From Limnochordia bacterium (lineage in GTDB: Bacteria; Bacillota; Limnochordia; Darwinibacteriales; B1SED10-159), in the NCBI GenBank assembly GCA_007132255.1, contig SLOZ01000104.1, positions 1 through 10,316 on the forward strand: 10,316 bases of DNA. The letters run 5' to 3'. The notes under the pieces are model-generated. The model did no database searches, had not been told where the DNA came from, and was given only the letters and a program-made list of their open reading frames with translations. The translations under genes were made by a program, and so were the position numbers. Positions 1-6,244 of this stretch are shown here, piece by piece (position 1 is the first letter of the stretch; the number at the start of each line of letters is the position of its first letter).

Positions 1-292
1 CAAGAACACCGGTTACTTCCCGGCCACCAACGCAGCTCTTCAGGAGCTCATGGATAGCGGCTGGTTCCAGGAAAGCCCGAACCATCTGACGGCCTTCCTG
101 CAGATCCTCTCCGGACGTCGCGACAGCACCAGTGCGCAGGGCAGTATGCTTGGGCCATTCGTGCAAGCTCGTGACTACTTCCGGGAAGCCTTGGAGCGTG
201 TATCCCGCGGTGAAGATCCTGAGCGTGCTTTGGGAGACACCGCCGATGCAGTGAATCGCCTGCTCGGGGAATACCTGGAGTTCATGGAATAA
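1..292 (+). CDS. ABC transporter substrate-binding protein, UgpB-like (C-terminal 96 residues, 5' truncated by window edge)
   Basis: This is the tail of an extracellular solute-binding protein (family 1). The first complete codon is at base 2 and the stop TAA is at 290-292. The fragment begins KNTGYFPATNAAL, which resembles the conserved segment near the C-terminus of glycerol-3-phosphate binding proteins (UgpB) and related sugar-binding proteins. It continues with a helical region (GPFVQARDYFREALERV) and the usual closing helix that ends ...LLGEYLEFME. In this family the lipid-anchored or secreted protein captures the ligand outside the membrane and delivers it to the permease pair. Two permease genes of matching type lie downstream on the same strand, which supports the call. 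The ligand-binding residues and signal peptide are outside the window, so the substrate (glycerol 3-phosphate, a glycerophosphodiester or a sugar) cannot be fixed. Confidence 0.85.
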   Translation, partial: KNTGYFPATNAALQELMDSGWFQESPNHLTAFLQILSGRRDSTSAQGSMLGPFVQARDYFREALERVSRGEDPERALGDTADAVNRLLGEYLEFME

Positions 293-301
293 CGATGTAT
301 T

Positions 302-328
302 ACCAGGGAGACCCAAGGTCTCCCTGGT
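302..328 (+). terminator. Strong hairpin after the binding-protein gene (partial terminator or mRNA 3'-end stabiliser)
   Basis: A perfect 12-bp stem (302-313 with 317-328) closes on a three-base CAA loop and starts 10 bases after the stop codon. Only a broken T-rich stretch (TGCTTTCCCC) follows, so complete termination is doubtful. In binding-protein-dependent operons, hairpins at this place are known to raise the amount of binding protein over permease by partial termination or by protecting the upstream mRNA. That role is inferred here. Confidence 0.75.
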
Positions 329-625
329 GCTTTCCCCGACGTGAAAGGCATGACCGCAATCCCCAAAGCACGTCTTTCTTTTTGCCCAAAAACGCTCAGC
401 GGGCCACCCCGACACCAAGGGACACTGGCTCAACGACACCCGTTCCGCAGCACCACAGCGATTACTAACAACACACCAAGCCTGCAGATCTCTGTGGCAA
501 GGTATGAAACGATCTTGGAACAACATTTGCCCGGGCTGTTCTTAATTGTGATGGCACGCTTCGGGCCGGGAGACAGACCTGGACAACAGACCTGCACGCA
601 ATGCTGCTACTGGAGGTGGACTTAA
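329..625 (+). other. Spacer between binding-protein and permease genes
   Basis: About 300 bases lie between the hairpin and the first permease. No open frame here reads like a protein. The only site I can support is the ribosome binding sequence GGAGGT at 612-617 at the right end. I looked for a second promoter and found no convincing -35/-10 pair. A T-rich patch at 369-380 follows only a very weak 4-bp hairpin. The length is large for an operon-internal gap and is consistent with separate control of permease expression. Confidence 0.5.
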
Positions 626-1510
626 TTGGATCGTTTTCCTGGACATAAATTTTTGCCCTATCTTCTTGTTTTTCCATCCATATTTGTCATTGCCATCTTC
701 CTGCTTATCCCATTCGGACAGGCCATCCACCTGTCATTTTTCCGTATATCGCCTTTTGGTCGTATGGCTCACTACGTAGGCTGGCGCAACTATATCGAGC
801 TCTTTCAAAGCAGCGCCTACTTACAGAGCGTTCTCAACTCGTTTCTCTTTGCTGGGTTGGTCATCGGCATCGGCTTAACACTCAGCCTCTTTATTGCCGT
901 TCTTACCACCCAGCGGATCCGCGGCAAAGCCTTTTACCAAGTGGCCTTTATCTGGACCTATGCCATGTCCCCGGCCATTGCCGGCGTCATGTGGGCCCTA
1001 ATCTTTGACCCATCCATCGGAGTGGGGACCCACCTGATCCGCAACGTTACGGGGTACCGACTGAACTTCTTCACGGATTCCGTCGGCGCTTTTACGCTGG
1101 TAACAGTCGCCTCGATCTGGATCATGCTGGGGTACAACATCTGCTTCTATATCGCTGGACTGCAGAACGTACCGCACGAATTCAAAGAAGCGGCCATGGT
1201 CGACGGCTGCACACCCTGGAAATCGTTTTGGATCATCACCTTTCCTATGTTAAGCCCCACAACAGCCTTTCTGATCTTCGTCAACACGGTCTATGCCTTC
1301 TTCCAGTCCTTTGCCATGGTGGACGTTGTAACCATGGGTGGACCGGGAAGAACCACCGAATTCATGGTCTACAAAATTTACCGCGACGGCTTTGACCGCA
1401 TGCAGGAAGGGCAAGCAGCGGCCCAATCGGTACTGCTGTTTATCATGGTGGCGGCCATAGCCAGCTTCCAGATCTATACCAGCACCCGCAAAGCTATCTA
1501 CAACCGCTAG
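626..1510 (+). CDS. ugpA: ABC transporter permease, UgpA/MalF-type
   Basis: This is a 294-residue inner-membrane permease of the CUT1 carbohydrate/glycerol-phosphate importer family, which forms a heterodimeric channel with the next gene product. The start is TTG at 626, chosen because GGAGGT (612-617) lies 8 bases upstream. The first membrane helix is at about 11-31. Further hydrophobic segments lie near 73-95, 105-127, 154-179, 205-232 and 268-288, the usual six-helix plan. The EAA loop that docks the ATPase is intact: E188-A189-A190, G194, I204 and P207 match EAA-x3-G-x9-I-x-LP. The segment VVTMGGPGRTTEFMVYKIY (about 235-255) is typical of the UgpA/MalF side of the pair. The stop is followed 18 bases later by the partner gene. 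The family call is secure. The substrate is inferred from the UgpE-like partner. Confidence 0.9.
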   Translation: MDRFPGHKFLPYLLVFPSIFVIAIFLLIPFGQAIHLSFFRISPFGRMAHYVGWRNYIELFQSSAYLQSVLNSFLFAGLVIGIGLTLSLFIAVLTTQRIRGKAFYQVAFIWTYAMSPAIAGVMWALIFDPSIGVGTHLIRNVTGYRLNFFTDSVGAFTLVTVASIWIMLGYNICFYIAGLQNVPHEFKEAAMVDGCTPWKSFWIITFPMLSPTTAFLIFVNTVYAFFQSFAMVDVVTMGGPGRTTEFMVYKIYRDGFDRMQEGQAAAQSVLLFIMVAAIASFQIYTSTRKAIYNR

Positions 1511-1528
1511 GAAGGGAGGACGACAACC

Positions 1529-2362
1529 ATGCGCATCAAACGGAAAACTTTGTATGATATCTTAACCCACCTGATCCTGATCACCATTCTCTTAGGCGTG
1601 GCCTTTCCCGTCTACTACACCTTCGTTATGGCCACCCATACACACCGCGACGCCTACGCCTTCCCGCCTATTCTGCGGCCTGGCAACCAACTGCTAGAAA
1701 ACATGGAGCGGGCTTGGAACCGCGTGAACCTCAGCCGCCTCATGGTCAACAGCTTAATTATCGCTTTGACTGTATCGGCGGGGAAGATCGTCTTTTCGAT
1801 CCTCGCATCCTTTGCTTTTACGCACTTTAAGTTTCGCGGTGCAAAACTGCTCTTCCCACTGGCCATGGTTACACAGATGATGCCGCTGCCAGTGCGTATC
1901 ATACCGATGTACCGCCTCATGGTGGAGTTTGGCTGGCTTAATACCTACTATGCCTTGACCATACCGTACTTAGCCAGTACCACCGGCATTATCTTGTTCC
2001 GTCAGTTCTACATGACCGTTCCCGAAGAACTGGCCGATGCCGCCAGGGTGGATGGAGCCACTCCCCTGCGGTACCTTTGGCATATTCTGATTCCACTGTC
2101 CATGACCAACATCGCAGCGCTATTCGTCATCGAGTTCGTCTATATGTGGAACGAATATCTCTGGCCTATGGTGGCAACCACCGCCCAAGACATGCGCGTC
2201 GCCCAGATCGGTCTGCGGATGCTTTACACCACAGAACGCGCCGCTGCCGAGTGGAACATCGTCATGGCCGGTACCATTTTGATCATGCTGCCGCCATTGA
2301 TCGTCTTGATCCTCTTCCGCAAGCAGTTTGCCAGCGGTATTGCCATGCAGACGACGAAGTAA
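1529..2362 (+). CDS. ugpE: ABC transporter permease, UgpE/MalG-type
   Basis: This 277-residue second permease of the importer is preceded by a good ribosome site (GGAAGGGAGGA, 1510-1520) and starts with ATG. A membrane helix lies at about 11-34, followed by the family's periplasmic stretch (ILRPGNQLLENMERAWNRV) and more helices near 72-97, 107-129, 140-158, 192-211 and 242-263. The EAA loop is complete: D170-A171-A172, G176, I186 and P189. From memory, the phrases LLENMERAW, MVNSLIIA, RQFYMTVPEEL and WNEYLWPM align well with the glycerol-3-phosphate permease UgpE. No ATPase gene follows. In many Firmicutes one housekeeping ATPase (MsmX/UgpC type) serves several such importers, so the ATPase is probably encoded elsewhere. 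The gene ends the transcription unit and a terminator lies about 110 bases downstream. Confidence 0.92.
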   Translation: MRIKRKTLYDILTHLILITILLGVAFPVYYTFVMATHTHRDAYAFPPILRPGNQLLENMERAWNRVNLSRLMVNSLIIALTVSAGKIVFSILASFAFTHFKFRGAKLLFPLAMVTQMMPLPVRIIPMYRLMVEFGWLNTYYALTIPYLASTTGIILFRQFYMTVPEELADAARVDGATPLRYLWHILIPLSMTNIAALFVIEFVYMWNEYLWPMVATTAQDMRVAQIGLRMLYTTERAAAEWNIVMAGTILIMLPPLIVLILFRKQFASGIAMQTTK

Positions 2363-2474
2363 GGTGGGGGAGAGACGCATACCTGCCATTCGCGTACTCT
2401 TCATCATGGCGGCGCTGGGGGCTGCCAGATTGGCTGCGTAAACTGCCAGAGCACCGGAAAATGACGACCAACAA

Positions 2475-2518
2475 AAAAGCACTCTCTGGACCGCATGGGC
2501 GGACCAAAGAGTGCTTTT
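2475..2518. terminator. Bidirectional intrinsic terminator after the importer operon
   Basis: AAAAGCACTCT (2475-2485) pairs perfectly with AGAGTGCTTTT (2508-2518). The interior adds TGG/CCA and CCG/CGG pairs around a CATGGG loop. The stem ends in TTTT on the plus strand, and six As at 2473-2478 give a T run on the minus strand. It can therefore stop the ugp transcript from the left and any minus-strand transcript arriving from the lipoprotein gene on the right. Confidence 0.88.
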
Positions 2519-3191
2519 CGGCAGTGTTCGACGAACGATTCAATCGGAAGACCTGGCCACAGCAGCAAACGTGCCTCATGGCAGGAACCGCCCTTAACCG
2601 TCACCGGTTAAAGGACTTTCCTTGCAGGCCGGTCAACGTGACGCATCTTACCTACAGAAGTGTTCCAGCGTCGGTGGCAAAACACCCTCGAATGGGCGTT
2701 TCCAATCTTGGACAGCTCCACCAACGCTCTCTACGACACAGAGGTTCATGCCAGGGACCTGACACCATGGAATTTGAAAATGGGCTCGGCGAAGTCTGTG
2801 ACGCAATCGGTGCCAAAGGGCGTAAATTGACCCCAGTCATCTGTTGCAGTTGAATGGATACCCGCTATAACGAGGAACCCGAATGGCTGCGTATGACGAG
2901 ATTAATGGCTGCACCGACCGCATCCATATGCTTCGACCGCAGAAGGAGAGTCTCTGTTCCAACAGGCGCATCGCACGGCTTGAAGGCCGTCATGTCGCGC
3001 TCCGTTCAAACTGGTAGGTTGGCACGCCCAACCGATACCGTCTAGTCTCCTAGTGCCCTTTTCGCCGCTCATCTCCGCGGCAGGCCGCTTGGATCAACGT
3101 GGATCATACCACACTCTCAGTATTCCGCTCTGTCCGACTAACCACCATGACGAAACATTTAAGGCCGGCAGCGTTTTAAACACAACCGACT
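2519..3191. other. Gene-poor spacer between convergent units
   Basis: Nothing in these roughly 670 bases can be called a gene with confidence. Long frames exist (one continues from inside the upstream permease to about 2853, with another directly after it), but their translations are rich in Arg, His and Cys and look like shadow or random sequence. One more protein-like stretch runs from about 2645 to 2831 on the plus strand (contains LEWAFPILDSSTNALYD) and is then broken by TGA. It could be a decayed gene piece or chance. A perfect 7-bp inverted repeat lies at 2594-2611. No RNA gene or mobile element was recognised. Confidence 0.45.
2594..2611. repeat. Short perfect inverted repeat
   Basis: TTAACCG and CGGTTAA flank TCAC, giving an 18-base dyad. 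It is not followed by a T run, so it is not a terminator. It could be a protein-binding site or a small hairpin, but no promoter or gene beside it gives it a role, and it may be chance. Confidence 0.35.
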
Positions 3192-3818
3192 CTAGATTAT
3201 AGGAGCTGTGTCTTCAAAGCTCACTGGGTAGTAATAGGTGTTTGGACCGTCTTCAATGCGCAGGAACATATTGACATCGGTTTCCACGGCCGTGGCAGGA
3301 ACTTCCACCTCATCAAGAACGAGAACGACGGACACAGGATTATCGAAGTTCGAATCCAGCAGGTGGAAGTCGGCCCCCGCTGGAATGTCGAGGCCCGTTA
3401 GGTTGATGGTGGCGGGAGCATCAGTGCTGGAATCAAAGGTTGTGTCCACTACCGATACAGCAAAGCGCTCCAGGTCAATATCGAGATCTAAGACGTCGTT
3501 ATTTACCACTACATTTTTGCGAACAGCGGTTACACCCCATCCCGAAACCCACAATGTGTACGTGCCATCGGGTACGGTAATTTGGTATTCACCTTCTGCA
3601 TCAAGGTCTGTCGTTGCCATCTCTACCTGCTCGTCCATATATTGATCCAAACCTACAGTGAGAACAGCATCACCCGTCAAACCCCCTTCTAGAAACAGCG
3701 TCCCGGAGACCTGATTGTCGGTCGGGCTCGTGCCCGAACCCCCGCCAAGACAACCGGCTAACAACAATGCTGCCATTGTCAAAGCAAAAAGTATTCCGTA
3801 TCTGAACTTCAAAATCAT
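3192..3818 (-). CDS. Secreted lipoprotein with carboxypeptidase-regulatory-like beta domain
   Basis: A 208-residue protein carries a lipoprotein signal: positive MILKFRYG, a hydrophobic core, then lipobox L20-A21-G22-C23. Cys23 would be lipid-modified and the mature protein held on the outer face of the membrane. A flexible Gly/Ser/Thr linker (24-36) follows. Residues about 37-100 have the pattern of carboxypeptidase-regulatory-like (prealbumin-like) beta-sandwiches: VSGTLFLEGG, then TDLDAEGEYQITVPDGTYTLWV. The remaining roughly 100 residues are acidic, beta-rich and not recognised. The ATG at 3818 has AAGGGG only 2 bases upstream. TTG two codons later (3812) has ideal spacing of 8 and may be the true start. 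A promoter and a Fur-like palindrome precede the gene, suggesting metal control. The function is unknown. Confidence 0.82.
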   Translation of the reverse strand: MILKFRYGILFALTMAALLLAGCLGGGSGTSPTDNQVSGTLFLEGGLTGDAVLTVGLDQYMDEQVEMATTDLDAEGEYQITVPDGTYTLWVSGWGVTAVRKNVVVNNDVLDLDIDLERFAVSVVDTTFDSSTDAPATINLTGLDIPAGADFHLLDSNFDNPVSVVLVLDEVEVPATAVETDVNMFLRIEDGPNTYYYPVSFEDTAPII

Positions 3819-3836
3819 CGCCCCTTACACTTATTT

Positions 3837-3855
3837 GAAAATGACCATCATTTTC
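3837..3855 (-). promoter_or_regulatory. Putative Fur-family operator (19-bp palindrome)
   Basis: GAAAATGA-CCA-TCATTTTC is a perfect 8-bp inverted repeat that matches the classical 19-bp Fur consensus GATAATGATAATCATTATC at 15 positions. It sits between the promoter and the start codon of the lipoprotein gene, a few bases past the expected transcription start, where a bound repressor would block transcription. Fur is the best match. PerR and Zur boxes are related dyads and cannot be excluded. In RNA the same repeat would form a hairpin. Confidence 0.6.
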
Positions 3856-3864
3856 ATTAATCGT

Positions 3865-3892
3865 AGTATACCACACTATACTTCATTAGCAA
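3865..3892 (-). promoter_or_regulatory. Sigma-A-type promoter of the lipoprotein gene
   Basis: Read on the minus strand, TTGCTA (3892-3887) is a 4/6 match to the -35 box and TATACT (3870-3865) a 5/6 match to the -10 box, with a 16-base spacer. The predicted transcription start is near 3858, about 40 bases before the start codon. The -10 box is one arm of a perfect inverted repeat, AGTATA-N6-TATACT (3865-3882), which may be a further operator or a chance product of the AT-rich box. Confidence 0.6.
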
Positions 3893-4242
3893 AGGATCAT
3901 GACAGGTTCTAAGAGTACCTGACCGTGCTGGCAACCACTGGACAGCGTGGATCGATGACGATCAAGGAGTGTTTCTCGGGCTAGCAGGCTCTTGGATTTT
4001 CGTCAAGAAGCCCACGGTGGAGGCGACAGCGGATGTTGTTGTGAGCAAAACTACGGGTTGACCAATCCACCTGTTGCCAACGAACCTGGACGAATCGATG
4101 GTGCTCGGAACTAACCGTGAACGTCTAAACAGAAAATAGAAGTAAGATGGTCCTATTTACCAATTTTGGGCAGGAGATGCATCGAAAAAGGAGAATGGTA
4201 CCCCGTGACTATGGTCACTAATCTTATTTTGAGGTGTTGCCG
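3893..4242. other. Spacer between divergent lipoprotein and chemoreceptor genes
   Basis: About 350 bases without a callable gene. The frame 3903-4058 on the plus strand is open and reads like a protein fragment (HWTAWIDDDQGVFLGLAGSWIFVKK), ending at TGA 4057-4059, but it has no start signal. It may be a gene remnant. I found no strong promoter for the chemoreceptor, neither sigma-A nor the TAAA/GCCGATAA motility type. Small dyads occur at 3950-3963 (GATCG/CGATC) and 4205-4218 (GTGAC/GTCAC). The second lies 24 bases before the chemoreceptor start and could be regulatory, but it is too short to claim. Confidence 0.4.
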
Positions 4243-6105
4243 ATGAAGTTACAGCAGAGTTTTGGAGCCAAAATGATCCTGTCCTTGAGTATCCTCGTCC
4301 TTGTGGTCTGTATAGGCTTAGGTGTTACAGCCTATTTCCTAGCCCAGGATGCCGTTGTGGCCGAAGTGGACCAGGCTATCGAACTCTTGTCAGCCGCTGA
4401 TGCCCACCGCCTAGCCGGCCTGATCGAACAGCGATTGGCTGTGATGCAGGAGTTGACCATGCGTCGCGAGGTGCAAAGTTTGAACATACATAGGCAGCTT
4501 GAGGCACTGGCGGGCGACGTCGAGCGCCTTGGCTTTTTGGATCTAGCCATCGTGGATGCTTCGGGAACCGCTCGTTACGTGCACAGCGACCCGGCCCAGT
4601 TAGGTGACCGCGGCTATGTTAGGTTGGCCCGCACTGGTCAACCCAATGTTTCCGATGTCATTGTCAGCCGCGTAACAGGCTCGCTCGTGGTTATGTTTGC
4701 CGTGCCCATCACGGTCGACAATCGAGTGGAGCAGGTATTAATCGGTCGTGTGGATGGCACAGCCATTCAAGAACTAGTGGCCGGCATGGGTTTTGGTGCC
4801 CAAGGGTATGCGTACGTCCTGTCGGAAAACGGTACGATCATTGCGCATCCTAACTTAGACTACGTTATGGACCAACGCAATGTTTTAGATCCCAATGAGC
4901 CGGATTTTGCTGAACTGCGCACGGCCATGGCTGGACTGCAGAACAATCGTGGCATCATGCGCTATGACTTAGGCGGCGACATGCGCATTGTCGGCAGCCA
5001 GCCGGTACCGGGTACTAATTGGACAATCGGCATCGGTGCTCACGAAGACGATGTTCTTCGTGGACTGTATACCATGCGGACCTGGCTGCTTGGGATTGCC
5101 TTGGTATTCCTAGTGATCGGTATCCTAGCTGCCGCTAAGATCGGCAGCGGCGTAGCCAAACCGCTACGTCAAGCCACAGTCTTAACGGAGCGCTTAGCCG
5201 ACGGCGATCTGCGCGTCGATGATAGCCAAGCCAACAACCGCCAGGATGAAATTGGACGTTTGTTAGCGTCGGTCAAAAAGGTCACCGGAAACCTGCATGA
5301 AGTGATGGCCGTCATCACAAGCCAAGTCCAACAGGCCAGTGACTCCAGCCAACAGCTGTCCGCTGCCAGCGAAGAAAACTCAGCTACCATCGAAGAAGTG
5401 GCGTCCTCGGTCAACGAGTTTGCCCGCAACGTCCAACAGGTGACGGAATACACCGAAGAAATGCAGGCCGGAGCCAACACTATGCAGAGCATGACGGAAC
5501 AGGGCGCCCAGCAGATGCAGGTGTCCCGCGATTCCTACCAGCGTATTGTCCGTTCGTCGGAAGAATCCAAACAGCAGATCGAGGGCTTAGCAACACTGAC
5601 CAAGGACATCGAACAGGTTATATCGCTCATTGCCGGCATCGCTGACCAAACGAACCTGCTGGCCCTCAATGCGGCCATTGAAGCGGCCCGCGCTGGGGAA
5701 AGCGGCCGAGGGTTTGCTGTGGTCGCCGACGAAGTCCGCAGTTTGGCCGAAGAAACACAGAAATCCATCGGTTCCATCGAGAAAACCATGGAACAGCTGC
5801 GCCAAGGCGTGCGCCAGACTGTGCAGACCATGGACCAGAACAGCAAAGCCGTCCAAGACGGCATGGCCAGCATTGACGGTATTGGCAAGTTTCTGGAAGA
5901 TACGTCGGCTGAGATTCGCCGCGAAGTGGAACTGATCCAAAACGTCGCCAACGCCATGACCGAACTGGACCAGGGCAGCCAGGAACTGTCTTCAGCAGCC
6001 GAAGAACAAGCGGCATCCATGGCCGAAGTGGCCAACGCCGCTGATGCCATGGCTTCCTTGGCCAAGGATCTAGAAACCGCAGCCGGCCAATTCCGTCTAT
6101 CCTAG
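4243..6105 (+). CDS. Methyl-accepting chemotaxis protein with Cache sensor domain
   Basis: This 620-residue transmembrane chemoreceptor binds a ligand outside the cell and controls CheA kinase inside. I chose ATG 4243 because GAGGTG (4231-4236) lies 6 bases upstream. GTG at 4234 overlaps that site. TM1 is at about 11-33. A Cache-type sensor fills about 34-275, with the family's pattern RGYVRLARTGQPNVSD...VVMFAVPI and a later IIAHPNLDYV. TM2 is at about 281-301, HAMP at about 302-355, and the coiled-coil signalling domain runs to the end. The CheA/CheW-contacting hairpin tip is intact at about 466-505 (IADQTNLLALNAAIEAARAGE, then GRGFAVVADEVR). Flanking Gln/Glu-rich heptads such as AASEENSATIEEV and SAAEEQAASM are typical methylation regions. 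No CheR-binding tail is present. No chemotaxis gene adjoins it, so it is a stand-alone receptor. The ligand cannot be predicted from what I can see. Confidence 0.96.
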   Translation: MKLQQSFGAKMILSLSILVLVVCIGLGVTAYFLAQDAVVAEVDQAIELLSAADAHRLAGLIEQRLAVMQELTMRREVQSLNIHRQLEALAGDVERLGFLDLAIVDASGTARYVHSDPAQLGDRGYVRLARTGQPNVSDVIVSRVTGSLVVMFAVPITVDNRVEQVLIGRVDGTAIQELVAGMGFGAQGYAYVLSENGTIIAHPNLDYVMDQRNVLDPNEPDFAELRTAMAGLQNNRGIMRYDLGGDMRIVGSQPVPGTNWTIGIGAHEDDVLRGLYTMRTWLLGIALVFLVIGILAAAKIGSGVAKPLRQATVLTERLADGDLRVDDSQANNRQDEIGRLLASVKKVTGNLHEVMAVITSQVQQASDSSQQLSAASEENSATIEEVASSVNEFARNVQQVTEYTEEMQAGANTMQSMTEQGAQQMQVSRDSYQRIVRSSEESKQQIEGLATLTKDIEQVISLIAGIADQTNLLALNAAIEAARAGESGRGFAVVADEVRSLAEETQKSIGSIEKTMEQLRQGVRQTVQTMDQNSKAVQDGMASIDGIGKFLEDTSAEIRREVELIQNVANAMTELDQGSQELSSAAEEQAASMAEVANAADAMASLAKDLETAAGQFRLS

Positions 6106-6152
6106 GGCATGTTCCCGTTACAGCATCGATCCAACTTACCAGAAGCGGTAGC

Positions 6153-6179
6153 CATCGTGGAGCCATTGGCTCCACGATG
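6153..6179 (+). repeat. 12-bp hairpin without T run, downstream of the chemoreceptor
   Basis: CATCGTGGAGCC (6153-6164) pairs perfectly with GGCTCCACGATG (6168-6179) around an ATT loop. No T stretch follows, so it is not an intrinsic terminator alone. It lies 47 bases after the chemoreceptor stop and just before the terminator hairpin, so it may protect the mRNA end or form part of the leader of the next gene. Confidence 0.6.
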
Positions 6180-6199
6180 CTCAGTGGCCAACGACTCTT

Positions 6200-6232
6200 A
6201 GGGCTGTGGGACGAATCCCACGGCCCTCTTTT
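6200..6232 (+). terminator. Intrinsic terminator between the chemoreceptor and the next gene
   Basis: A 12-bp stem (6200-6211 with 6216-6227, including one G-U pair) encloses a CGAA loop and is followed by CTTTT. The T run ends directly at the GGAGG ribosome site (6233-6237) of the next gene. It should end the chemoreceptor transcript. Because it is so close to the next start, it may also act as an attenuator in that gene's leader. Confidence 0.8.
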
Positions 6233-6244
6233 GGAGGCGACAGC

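Noticed and set aside
2077..2853. 258-residue plus-strand frame overlapping the second permease
   Set aside because: It begins inside the ugpE-like gene in another frame, runs through the terminator at 2475-2518, and its translation is Arg/His-rich and featureless.
4196..4225. Short leader peptide frame (MVPRDYGH) before the chemoreceptor
   Set aside because: AAGGAG is only about one base from its ATG, it is 8 codons long, and it shows no attenuator structure or codon run.
4234..4242. GTG 4234 as the start of the chemoreceptor
   Set aside because: It lies within the GAGGTG ribosome site that serves the ATG at 4243 with proper spacing.
6206..6244. GTG 6206 as an earlier start of the nuclease-like gene
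   Set aside because: It falls inside the terminator hairpin and has no ribosome site; GTG 6245 has GGAGG 7 bases upstream.
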